Below are positions 38,614-48,609 of a DNA stretch of 64,000 nucleotides, one piece after another (position 1 is the stretch's first letter; every line of letters begins with the position of its first letter). The stretch is taken from contig CAWADT010000031.1 in the NCBI GenBank assembly GCA_963780865.1, forward strand, positions 1-64,000, given 5' to 3'. This DNA is from FEN-1073 sp963780865 (lineage in GTDB: Bacteria; Chloroflexota; Anaerolineae; Anaerolineales; RBG-16-64-43). The translations under genes and the position numbers were made by a program. The notes beneath the pieces are model-generated. The model searched no databases, had not been told where the DNA came from, and worked only from the letters and a program-made list of their open reading frames with translations.

Positions 38614-38866
38614 CCCGGCGGAACAATGCCACGCAAGCCCCTCGCGGAGTGTGCTCGGCCGCGCCGGGCTCCGTCGGATTCATCGAAAGATAACTCCCCC
38701 CTAACGATCGGGTTACGGTGCGGCTCGCAATCAGCACTCGGGCGGACGCGGGGCGAGTGCCTATTAGGGGATTTTGATCCATGGGCTCGCCGGTCGTTGG
38801 TGGTTGGAAGCGATCGATTTCGAAGCGAAATTCGGTATATGAAACATGTAATAAATAGGCCTAAAT

Positions 38867-38875
38867 TGGTATAAT
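38867..38875 (+). promoter_or_regulatory. Extended -10 promoter of gyrA (leaderless)
   Basis: TGGTATAAT ends six bases before the gyrA ATG, so the expected start point coincides with the A of ATG at 38882. There is no ribosome-binding site. The message is therefore probably leaderless. No convincing -35 is seen. Confidence 0.6.
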
Positions 38876-38881
38876 TCCCCC

Positions 38882-41442
38882 ATGCCCGATAAGAAGGAAA
38901 AAGAACAAACCGCCCAATAACCAGGGCCGGGTCCATGGTGTGGATATCGACGAACAGGTCCGCCACGCCTACCTCGATTACGCCATGAGCGTGATCGTCG
39001 CGCGGGCCCTGCCGGACGCGCGCGACGGACTCAAACCCGTGCACCGCCGGATCCTGTTCGGCATGCACGACATGGGAATCCGCGCCGGCAGCTCCTACAA
39101 GAAGAGCGCCCGCATCGTCGGAGAGGTGCTGGGGAAATACCATCCCCACGGGGATATGGCCGTCTACGATGCGATGGCCCGCATGGCGCAGGATTTTTCG
39201 ATGCGCTACATGCTCGTGGACGGGCAGGGCAACTTCGGCTCGATCGACGGCGACGCTCCGGCGGCGATGCGTTACACCGAAGCCCGCCTCAATAAGATGG
39301 CCGAGGAAATGCTGCTCGACATCGACAAAGAAACCGTCGACTTTACGGACAATTTCGACGGATCGCTAAAGGAACCGCTGGTCCTGCCGGCGCGGCTGCC
39401 CAACCTGCTGCTCAACGGATCTTCCGGCATCGCCGTCGGGATGGCCACCAACATCCCGCCCCACAACCTGATCGAGCTTGCCTCCGCCATCCGGTACCTG
39501 ATCGACCGCTACGACGAGATGGACGAGGTGACGGTCGAGGACCTGATGCAATTCGTCCGCGGGCCGGATTTCCCCACCGGCGGGATCATCATCGGGATGG
39601 AAGGGATCCTCTCGGCCTACGGCACCGGGCGGGGGCGGATCGTCGTGCGCGGCAAGGCCCAGATCGAGGAGATGTCCGGCGGGCGGTTCCGCATCCGCAT
39701 CACCGAAATCCCTTACCAGGTGAATAAGACCGCGCTGATCGAACGGATCGCGGAACTCGTGCGCGAGGGGCGCATCGACGGCGTGGCCGACCTGCGCGAC
39801 GAAAGCGACCGGCGCGGGATGAGCATCGTGATCGAGCTCAAACGCGGCGCAGCGCCCAAACCCATCCTCAACCAGCTGTACAAATACACCGCGCTGCAGA
39901 GCACCTTCGGCGCGCAGATCCTGGCGCTGGTGGAAGGCGAGCCGCGGACTGCTCTCGCTCAAACGCGCGCTGCAGATCTACATCGAGCACCGCCAGAACG
40001 TCATCACCCGGCGTTCGAAATTCGAACTGGAGCGGGCCAAAGCCCGCGCCCACATCCTCGAGGGACTGCTGATCGCGCTGAACCAATCTCGACGCGGTGA
40101 TCAAGACCATCCGCGAATCCAAGGACGCCGATCAGGCCAAGGAACGGCTGATGAGCGGCTTCAAACTCAGCGATCTCCAGGCCCAGGCCATCCTCGATAT
40201 GCAGCTCCGGCGGCTGGCCGCGCTGGAACGCCAGAAGATCGAGGACGAACACAAGGAAGTGCTCAAGACGATCGCTTTTCTGGAGGATCTTCTGGCTCAT
40301 CCGAAAAAAATCCTCACGCTGATCCAGGGTGATCTCGACCGATCTGGCGGCGAAATACGGCGATCCGCGCCGGACGGTGATCGCCGGCGGGGAGACCGAG
40401 GAATTGCGCGAGGAGGATCTGGTGCGCGACGAGCCGGTGCTGGTGACCATCACCCAGCGCGGGTACATCAAACGCGTGGCGGCGCGGGTCTACCGCACCC
40501 AGGCCCGGGGCGGCAAGGGAGTGACCGGCTCCGAACTGCGCGAAGAGGACGAAGTGGAACTGATCTTCCCGGCCCGCACGCTGAATACGATCCTGTTCTT
40601 CAGCAACCGCGGCAAGGTCTATAGCGAGAAGACGCACCGCATTCCGGAGGCCGACCGCAACGACCGCGGCAGTCCGGTGGCCAACGTCCTTGCGGTGGGC
40701 GCCGGCGAGAAGGTGACCGCCGCGGTGGCGGTTCCCTCGTTCGCGGCGGGCGCCTTCTGCACGATGGTCACCCGGCGCGGCAAGATCAAGCGAGTCTCGC
40801 TGAAGGAATTCGAATCGGTGCGGCCTTCGGGGCTCGTGGCGATCACGCTCGACGAAGGCGACGAACTGGATTGGGTGCGCGCCACGACCGGCAAACAGGA
40901 AGTCATTTTGGTCACCGAACACGGCCAGGCGCTGCGGTTCTCGGAAACGAAGGTGCGCTCGATGGGCCGGCCGGCCGCCGGGGTGACGGGTATCCGGCTC
41001 AAGGAAGGGCGATGCGGTCACCAGCGCCGAAGTGGTCGATCCGGGCAGCGATTTGCTGGTGGTTACCGCTAACGGGTACGGGAAGCGAACGCCGCTGAAG
41101 GAATACACCCCCAAGGGCCGGGCCACCGGAGGGATCGCCACCATCGCGCAAAAAACGATTGGCGTCACCGGGCCGATCGCCGCGGCGCGCGTCGTGCGCG
41201 ACGGAGACGACCTGACCATCATCACCTCGGGCGGCATGGCGATGCGGACCGAGGTCAAAGAAATCCGGCAAGCGGGACGGGCGACGATGGGAACGCACGT
41301 GATTCATCTCAAGGAAGGGGATTCGGTGGCGTCGATCGCGCGCATCGCGGCGGAGGATTTGCCGGAAGAGGAAGGCAAGGCCGACGAGAAGGGGGCCGCC
41401 GCATCAGACGCGGCCGGACCACCCGCGGAGAAAACCCAATAG
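38882..41442 (+). CDS. gyrA: DNA gyrase subunit A (five frameshifts)
   Basis: Breakage-reunion subunit of gyrase. The winged-helix part begins GVDIDEQVRHAYLDYAMSVIV, with catalytic Tyr in AAMRYTEARL (codon near 39273) and the quinolone-region KYHPHGD. The coiled coil LLSLKRALQIYIEHRQNV and LSDLQAQAILDMQLRRL follow, and the C-terminal pinwheel carries the GyrA-box-like QARGGKGV, which favours GyrA over ParC. The first residues (MPDKKEKEQTAQ) are one frame off from the body. Shifts near 38915, 39947, 40083, 40338 and 41010 each vanish by removing one base (for example GGG to GG at 41010, CC to C at 40083). An essential gene, so assembly error is much the likeliest cause. Confidence 0.93.
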
Positions 41443-41452
41443 GGAATATATG

Positions 41453-41496
41453 AAAAAAAGACCTCCTGGAGTAGATGCTCTCAGGAGGTCTTTTTT
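41453..41496. terminator. Rho-independent terminator behind gyrA
   Basis: GACCTCCTG (41460-41468) pairs with CAGGAGGTC (41482-41490), with an inner GAG/CTC extension. Seven A residues precede it and six T residues follow, so it can act on both strands. Confidence 0.92.
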
Positions 41497-41587
41497 CAAG
41501 GATATGCTTTGGAACGCTGGCGGATTTTTATTTCTCCGGGAACGCCTTGAAGTAAAGGTCTGTTTTTATGAACGATTAGGGGGTATT

Positions 41588-41610
41588 AAAAACCGCCCCG
41601 AAGGGCGGTT
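41588..41610 (-). terminator. Rho-independent terminator of the Ig-like lipoprotein gene
   Basis: AACCGCCC (41591-41598) and GGGCGGTT (41603-41610) around CGAA. On the minus strand the stem runs into TTTTTAAT. It lies 31 bases beyond the stop of the 41641-42537 gene. Confidence 0.85.
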
Positions 41611-41640
41611 CCTAATTGTGACCAAAGCGATGGTTGAGCT

Positions 41641-42537
41641 TTAGGGGCACTTAATAATCGACAGGTTCGTGTATACCTGGGTCCGGTACAACGCTGTGCC
41701 GGATTTGTCGATCGCGACGAATTGGTACCAAACTTGCGCCGGGACCCAAGGCACGGGCAGGGCGATGTGGCGCGTTGTGAATAGGATATAGAACTTGCCG
41801 GGTCCGTTCGGACCCAGGGCCAGGCCCTTGGTCCACGGCTGAAATTCCGTTCCATCCATGTTCCCGATTTTAAAGAACAACAACACACTGTAAACCGAGC
41901 CGGCCGGCGAGACGGTGGCGGTGGCCATGTTGGTTGTGGTCCCGCAGGGCGCATCGGCAACGTACATCTGGGTGTAGGACAGGTAGGCCTCCAGAGTGAT
42001 GCCGTAATTGGTCGTTGCGGTGGGTTCGGAGGTGCTCATGACCGGCGTTTGAGTTTTTGTCACGGTGGGGATGAGTTGCGTCGACGCCGTAGTAGCCGAC
42101 GCTTGCTGCGTGGGGGTTGGCGATATTTCGGGCGCCGTGCCTTCCGAGATATTCACCTCGAGGGACGAGAACGCGCCCCACGTTCCGGCGGTATTCTGGC
42201 CGTGCGCCTGCAAAACGTATTTCCCCGCAGCGGATGGCTGCCATGCGTACTGGATTACCACCGCCGGTCGGGTGGAATCCGGGCTTTTGATCGTCGCGGC
42301 CAATTCGCCGTTGACCAGGATTTCGACCTGCGCGGTTCCGAGCGGATCTTCCGAAAGCAGGATCACCTGCACCGGCCCGAGGGGAAGCGCGGCACCCGCG
42401 GCGGGAGCGGAGAACGACACTCGCGGTCCCGGATTGACCGTTGGCGACTGGGTTCCCTTGAGCGGAACGGCGGAAGCGCAGGCGCCAAGGGCAAGAAAGA
42501 AGACAGCCGAAAATAACGGAATAAATAATCGCTTCAT
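41641..42537 (-). CDS. Secreted lipoprotein with Ig-like domain and a C-terminal domain shared with the 2.8-kb lipoprotein
   Basis: 298 residues. The signal peptide ends in the lipobox LGAC with Cys20. Residues of about 40-135 look like a bacterial Ig-like fold (SFSAPAAGAALPLGPVQVIL, VEILVNGELAA, GKYVLQAHGQNTAG). A Thr/Ser/Pro linker covers 137-180. The C-terminal domain runs from Cys198 to Cys297. It aligns without gaps to the last 102 residues of the CSLREA lipoprotein: both have 98 residues between the cysteines, and share GL...P.G.G, the V.YQFVA.DKS block and RT...V. A disulfide is likely. ATG 42537 follows AGGAG; a TATAAT-like box precedes it on the minus strand. The function is unknown; extracellular binding is inferred. 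Confidence 0.82.
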   Translation of the reverse strand: MKRLFIPLFSAVFFLALGACASAVPLKGTQSPTVNPGPRVSFSAPAAGAALPLGPVQVILLSEDPLGTAQVEILVNGELAATIKSPDSTRPAVVIQYAWQPSAAGKYVLQAHGQNTAGTWGAFSSLEVNISEGTAPEISPTPTQQASATTASTQLIPTVTKTQTPVMSTSEPTATTNYGITLEAYLSYTQMYVADAPCGTTTNMATATVSPAGSVYSVLLFFKIGNMDGTEFQPWTKGLALGPNGPGKFYILFTTRHIALPVPWVPAQVWYQFVAIDKSGTALYRTQVYTNLSIIKCP

Positions 42538-42609
42538 AGGATATTCTCCTAACCCTCTATTATATGGTAAGTTGGAAAAAAGGACACTTGGGCAGAGAAA
42601 TCCATCGGA

Positions 42610-42644
42610 GTATGTCATTCCGAGGGGTGAAACCCCGAGGAATC
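42610..42644. repeat. Palindromic repeat GTATGTCATTCC...GGAATC (inverse copy)
   Basis: 35-base element with arms CCGAGGGG/CCCCGAGG-type around GTGAAA. It is the reverse complement, with one mismatch, of two copies at 44238-44272 and 44399-44433. Confidence 0.8.
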
Positions 42645-42766
42645 GGTGAGTGGGGGTGAGAAATCAGGATTTCAAGAGAAGCGGTCAAATCTCTTCAAGT
42701 TACCAATTCCTCCACTTGTACGATCGGCCTCGCCCCGTCTCAACCGACGGCTGATCGGGGAGGCGA

Positions 42767-43654
42767 TTAATCGCTTGTCGACCATCCGATGGATCGCATC
42801 CGTGGCAATCGATCCAGGAGGATACCCCACAGGATGCCGATAATCACCCCGTAGAGCAAATTATTGGCCACCCAGTAAATGAATATCCATAAATTAACGG
42901 ATAAGATTTTTGTATCGACAATTCGATCCATTCCTTGATTATAAACAAAGGACATTGCGGCACGATTGCTCCAAAACCCAATAGTAAAAATCAGACTGCT
43001 CGCCAAGCCAATAACGATTCCCGTTTTCCATCCCTTCCAAAGAAGACCTACGAGCATTCCGAAGCAAAACCCATAAATGGGGGATGCAGTATAAAGTAAG
43101 AGCTGGCCCCACCCCTTGTCTATCCAAGGATTTGGGAACCCCAGAACCTCTGGATTGAGTAAAACCCTTGGCGCCAAATACGCCAATCCGCAGATTGCCA
43201 TCATCGCCGTTTTGTTCTTGATCGAAAGAACATAGCTGATAGATCCGCCGATAAGAATTCCAAAAAGAATTCCGCCTATTATTAACTGCAATATCATGAT
43301 TTCCATTGGCTGCGCAGGGGAATTATTATAGAATACCAAAACTGTTCCCGACTGGATACCTAACAAGAAATGCAGAGAGATAAACCCAAAGAGGGAAGCA
43401 GAAATAACTTGACGCGTCGATTTCATAAGCTCGCCTCCGTTTACCGAGGAATACTCGCGTAATAAACATACCGGTAAATATACAAATTCCCTTAGGAGGC
43501 ATTGGATGGCATGCCAGTTACCGGAGGCACCCGAATCCTCCAAGATATCCAAGAAAACGGATTTCATTTCTTCGGAATATTTTTCTTGAAATTCCTTCGG
43601 ATACAACCTGGAAAGACCCGAAAAGATCAAATAGAAGAATGCCTTGAGATTCAT
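42767..43654 (-). CDS. Multi-helix membrane protein paired with a PadR regulator
   Basis: 295 residues. The N-terminal soluble segment (LSRLYPKEFQEKYSEEMKSVFLDIL) matches the cytoplasmic head commonly found in membrane proteins encoded next to PadR regulators. About seven hydrophobic helices follow. There are no catalytic or transport motifs. The ATG overlaps the padR stop (ATGA), so it is the direct target or partner of that regulator. The base composition is lower in GC than the surroundings, as is that of the PadR gene, which could indicate acquisition by transfer. Confidence 0.65.
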   Translation of the reverse strand: MNLKAFFYLIFSGLSRLYPKEFQEKYSEEMKSVFLDILEDSGASGNWHAIQCLLREFVYLPVCLLREYSSVNGGELMKSTRQVISASLFGFISLHFLLGIQSGTVLVFYNNSPAQPMEIMILQLIIGGILFGILIGGSISYVLSIKNKTAMMAICGLAYLAPRVLLNPEVLGFPNPWIDKGWGQLLLYTASPIYGFCFGMLVGLLWKGWKTGIVIGLASSLIFTIGFWSNRAAMSFVYNQGMDRIVDTKILSVNLWIFIYWVANNLLYGVIIGILWGILLDRLPRMRSIGWSTSD

Positions 43655-43992
43655 AATCCCCCTTTGGATTGATAATCCTTCACCAGGACGGATAATTCCT
43701 GAATGCGTTGGATTTCCCTTTTTAATCTCGCGAATCCGCCCTTTGTCAATTTATAATATTTTCTATCCCTGTCATCGTCCTTTTTACCGGCTTTCTCCAA
43801 CTGTTCGATCCAACCCAATTGGACAAGCCTTTTAATCGCTCCATACAAAGTTCCGGCGGCCATAGTGATTCGCCCATCGCTTAACCTTTGGACTTCCTTA
43901 AGGATGGAATAACCGTGCCGCGGGGAGGCGGTTAAGCTGAACAGAATAAAGAACGTCGTTTCAGTTAAGGGAAGAGGATTTTCAGCCATCAT
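43651..43992 (-). CDS. PadR-family transcriptional regulator
   Basis: 113 residues. The winged helix has the PadR pattern ILFSLTASPRHGYSILKEV, followed by AAGTLYGAIKRLVQLGWIE and KYYKLTKGG. PadR repressors usually control one adjacent membrane or efflux gene in response to small molecules or cell-envelope stress. The downstream membrane protein overlaps by four bases. CAGGAG upstream supports ATG 43992 or 43989. A palindrome lies directly downstream of its promoter. Confidence 0.9.
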   Translation of the reverse strand: MMAENPLPLTETTFFILFSLTASPRHGYSILKEVQRLSDGRITMAAGTLYGAIKRLVQLGWIEQLEKAGKKDDDRDRKYYKLTKGGFARLKREIQRIQELSVLVKDYQSKGGL

Positions 43993-44008
43993 GGGAAAAC
44001 GCTCCTGA

Positions 44009-44063
44009 TATATAGCTAGGCTATATATAGAGACACTATATAACTCGATCGGCGATTTGTCAA
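44009..44063 (-). promoter_or_regulatory. Promoter and putative operator of the PadR operon
   Basis: The minus strand reads TTGACA (44058-44063), a 17-base spacer and TATAGT (44035-44040). The palindrome TATATAGC-TAG-GCTATATA (44009-44027) begins at the predicted start point and is the likely PadR operator. Confidence 0.8.
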
Positions 44064-44159
44064 TACCCTGCCGGTATTATAGAAAGAATGCGGCGGTTCT
44101 CCAGGAGTTCCGGCTCCAAAATTCCATACTCAAGATGGCATTCCGAAGCTTGGGGATCT

Positions 44160-44433
44160 TCCCGGACGAGGAATCGGTAATGCATGGGAGCGCCAAAACA
44201 ACCTTCTGAAATCCCGAAAAGGGAATTTTTAGTCACCGATTCCTCGGGGTTTTACCCCTCGGAATGACATACTCCAGGAGTCATTCGGACCCCGGCGGGG
44301 TCTCGGGGCGAGGAGCCCAGCAGGGCGACGAGGAATCGGCGGCGCACGGAGGGAATAAAACAACCTTCTGAAATCCGGATTTGGAATTCTGAGTCATCGA
44401 TTCCTCGGGGTTTTACCCCTCGGAATGACATAC
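44160..44433. repeat. Tandem 161-bp repeat with internal palindromes upstream of aconitase
   Basis: AACAACCTTCTGAAATC occurs at 44197-44213 and again 161 bases later. The 35-base palindrome starting GATTCCTCGGGG occurs at 44238-44272 and 44399-44433, also 161 apart. ACGAGGAATCGG units repeat in the same register, and a partial third copy continues to about 44495. There is no coding frame. It resembles a mobile or REP-like intergenic repeat, with an inverse copy at 42610-42644. Confidence 0.8.
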
Positions 44434-44507
44434 GTCAGGTGTCTTCTTAGGAGCCCGGCAGGGTGACGAGGAATCGATAGCGATCGGAATGACATCCAAA
44501 GATTGCA

Positions 44508-44537
44508 TTGAACATCGACCGAAATACTTGCTATAAT
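44508..44537 (+). promoter_or_regulatory. Promoter of the aconitase gene
   Basis: TTGAAC at 44508-44513, an 18-base spacer, then an extended -10 TGCTATAAT ending at 44537. The ATG is 32 bases downstream with AGCGGAGA as ribosome-binding site. Confidence 0.75.
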
Positions 44538-44568
44538 CCGCCGGAATATCCCACAGCGGAGAAACCCT

Positions 44569-47244
<2,676 letters not shown>

Positions 47245-47247
47245 GCA

Positions 47248-47335
47248 CCCCTCCCATTCCCTCCCCAAATCCGCAAGGAAAAACATTTCATTTACAAAGG
47301 CTTTTTGCAGCGGATTTGGGGAGGGTAGGGAGGGG
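47248..47335. terminator. Large inverted repeat between convergent acnA and the MacA-like gene
   Basis: Arms of about 26 bases (47248-47274 and 47310-47335) pair almost perfectly, with core CCCTCCCCAAATCCGC / GCGGATTTGGGGAGGG. The loop of about 35 bases includes CTTTTTG. It is placed between two converging stop codons, so it probably terminates both. Confidence 0.65.
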
Positions 47336-47340
47336 TTGAT

Positions 47341-48510
47341 CTACTTCTGTAGGAAACTCACCTCGACGGTCATGCCCCACATCAGCGCGGCATCGGTGGG
47401 GTCGAGCCGGATGCGCACCGGATAGACGATGTCGCCCGATTTTTCGGTGTACGTCAATCCGATCCGGTCGACGGTGCCCGTCAACTTGAGCGCGGGCAGG
47501 GCGTCCGGAACGACCGTTACCGACTGCCCAACTCGAAGATTGACAACTTCTTTTTCCGTCAAATCCGTCGTTTCCACAAACCAATGATTCAGATCGGCAA
47601 AGACGATGACTGGTACAGCGGGCGTAGCCGTCTCGCCGGCGGAAATATCAATTCGGGCGACGACGCCGTCGTACGGCGCGACGATATCCAGATGATCGAG
47701 CGCCGCCTGCGCCGCAGTCACGCCCGCCTGGGCAGCGTCAAGATTCGCCTGAGCCAGCGCCAACTGGTCCGCGTCCGGCCCCTTCGCGCGCTGCTGGCGA
47801 ATCCGAGTGGCTTCCGCGAGCCGTCCTTTGGCTACCTCGAGATTCGAGTTTACCTGAACATACCGGTTTTCCACTTCGGTCTGATGGATGAGGGCATTAT
47901 CGTATTTGGTTTGGGCCGCGTCGAGCGCGGCTTTGGTGCGGACGCGGTCCGGATTGTCCTTCTCTCGATCGGCGTACTTGGCGAATTCCGTTTGCGCATC
48001 CTTCAAATCGGAAAGGGCCGTGGCCACATCCGATTTCGCCTGATCCAGATCCTTCTCATATTGATCCTGATCGAAAGCATCCCAGGCTTTCAGCGCGGTG
48101 TTGTACGCCGCTTGGGCGGCGGCCTCATCGAGCAGCGCCTGGTTATATTCCAGGACGGCTGTTCGATTCAGCTGGTCCAGCGCCTGCTGAGCCGCGGTGA
48201 CCTGGGCTTGGGCGGTTGCCAGGTTGGCTAGGTAACCTTCCCGATCCGCCATGCGCAGGAGAACGGTGCCCCGGGTGACCGCTTCGCCCTCGGTGACAAG
48301 CACCTGATCCACTTTACCGGGCGCGGATACGTACAGGTTGGTGTTGTCGCGCGGCATAACGCGTCCTTCGGCAACGACCGTAACTCCCGCGCCGGAAGAA
48401 ATAGGCGTCACGGTAGGAGTGTCCTTGGCCGTTGTGCTTCCACAACCGGTCTGGAAGAGGAGAACCATCGCAAGGACAGCGGGGATGCGGACGAGTTTTT
48501 GAGTTTTCAT
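47341..48510 (-). CDS. Periplasmic adaptor lipoprotein of a MacAB-like exporter (HlyD/RND adaptor family)
   Basis: 389 residues. The signal peptide ends in LFQTGC, giving lipidated Cys23. The lipoyl/biotinyl half-motifs flank a long coiled-coil hairpin (residues of about 85-265, Ala/Gln/Asp-rich heptads). They are APGKVDQVLVTEGEAVTRGTVLLRM before it and HLDIVAPYDGVVARIDISAGE after it. A beta-barrel follows (VVNLRVGQSVTVV). In a cell with one membrane, or with no TolC nearby, such adaptors work with FtsX-type permeases to move substrates across the envelope. It is the last gene of the ATPase-ATPase/cNMP-permease-adaptor operon. Confidence 0.88.
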   Translation of the reverse strand: MKTQKLVRIPAVLAMVLLFQTGCGSTTAKDTPTVTPISSGAGVTVVAEGRVMPRDNTNLYVSAPGKVDQVLVTEGEAVTRGTVLLRMADREGYLANLATAQAQVTAAQQALDQLNRTAVLEYNQALLDEAAAQAAYNTALKAWDAFDQDQYEKDLDQAKSDVATALSDLKDAQTEFAKYADREKDNPDRVRTKAALDAAQTKYDNALIHQTEVENRYVQVNSNLEVAKGRLAEATRIRQQRAKGPDADQLALAQANLDAAQAGVTAAQAALDHLDIVAPYDGVVARIDISAGETATPAVPVIVFADLNHWFVETTDLTEKEVVNLRVGQSVTVVPDALPALKLTGTVDRIGLTYTEKSGDIVYPVRIRLDPTDAALMWGMTVEVSFLQK

Positions 48511-48527
48511 GTTTTTACTCCCTAGAT

Positions 48528-48547
48528 TATCCCGCTATCGCGGGATG
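48528..48547. repeat. Palindrome TATCCCGC-TATC-GCGGGATG
   Basis: Second copy of the palindrome at 2161-2180 (same arms, different loop), in the gap between the permease and adaptor genes. It might modulate the downstream part of the operon message. Confidence 0.55.
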
Positions 48548-48609
48548 AGAATATGAAGAATTCGGAGGCGGTGTTCCGTTATTACCCCGTTGGGTTGCCG
48601 CAGCATGGT

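Noticed and set aside
38882..41442. Programmed frameshifting or split gyrase A
   Set aside because: Five breaks at unrelated sites with no slippery sequence or stimulatory structure; one removed base at each restores a standard GyrA.
44160..44433. Possible CRISPR array (repeats upstream of aconitase)
   Set aside because: Only two to three units, 161 bases apart, with similar sequence also between the palindromes; there are no spacers of regular length and no cas genes in the window.
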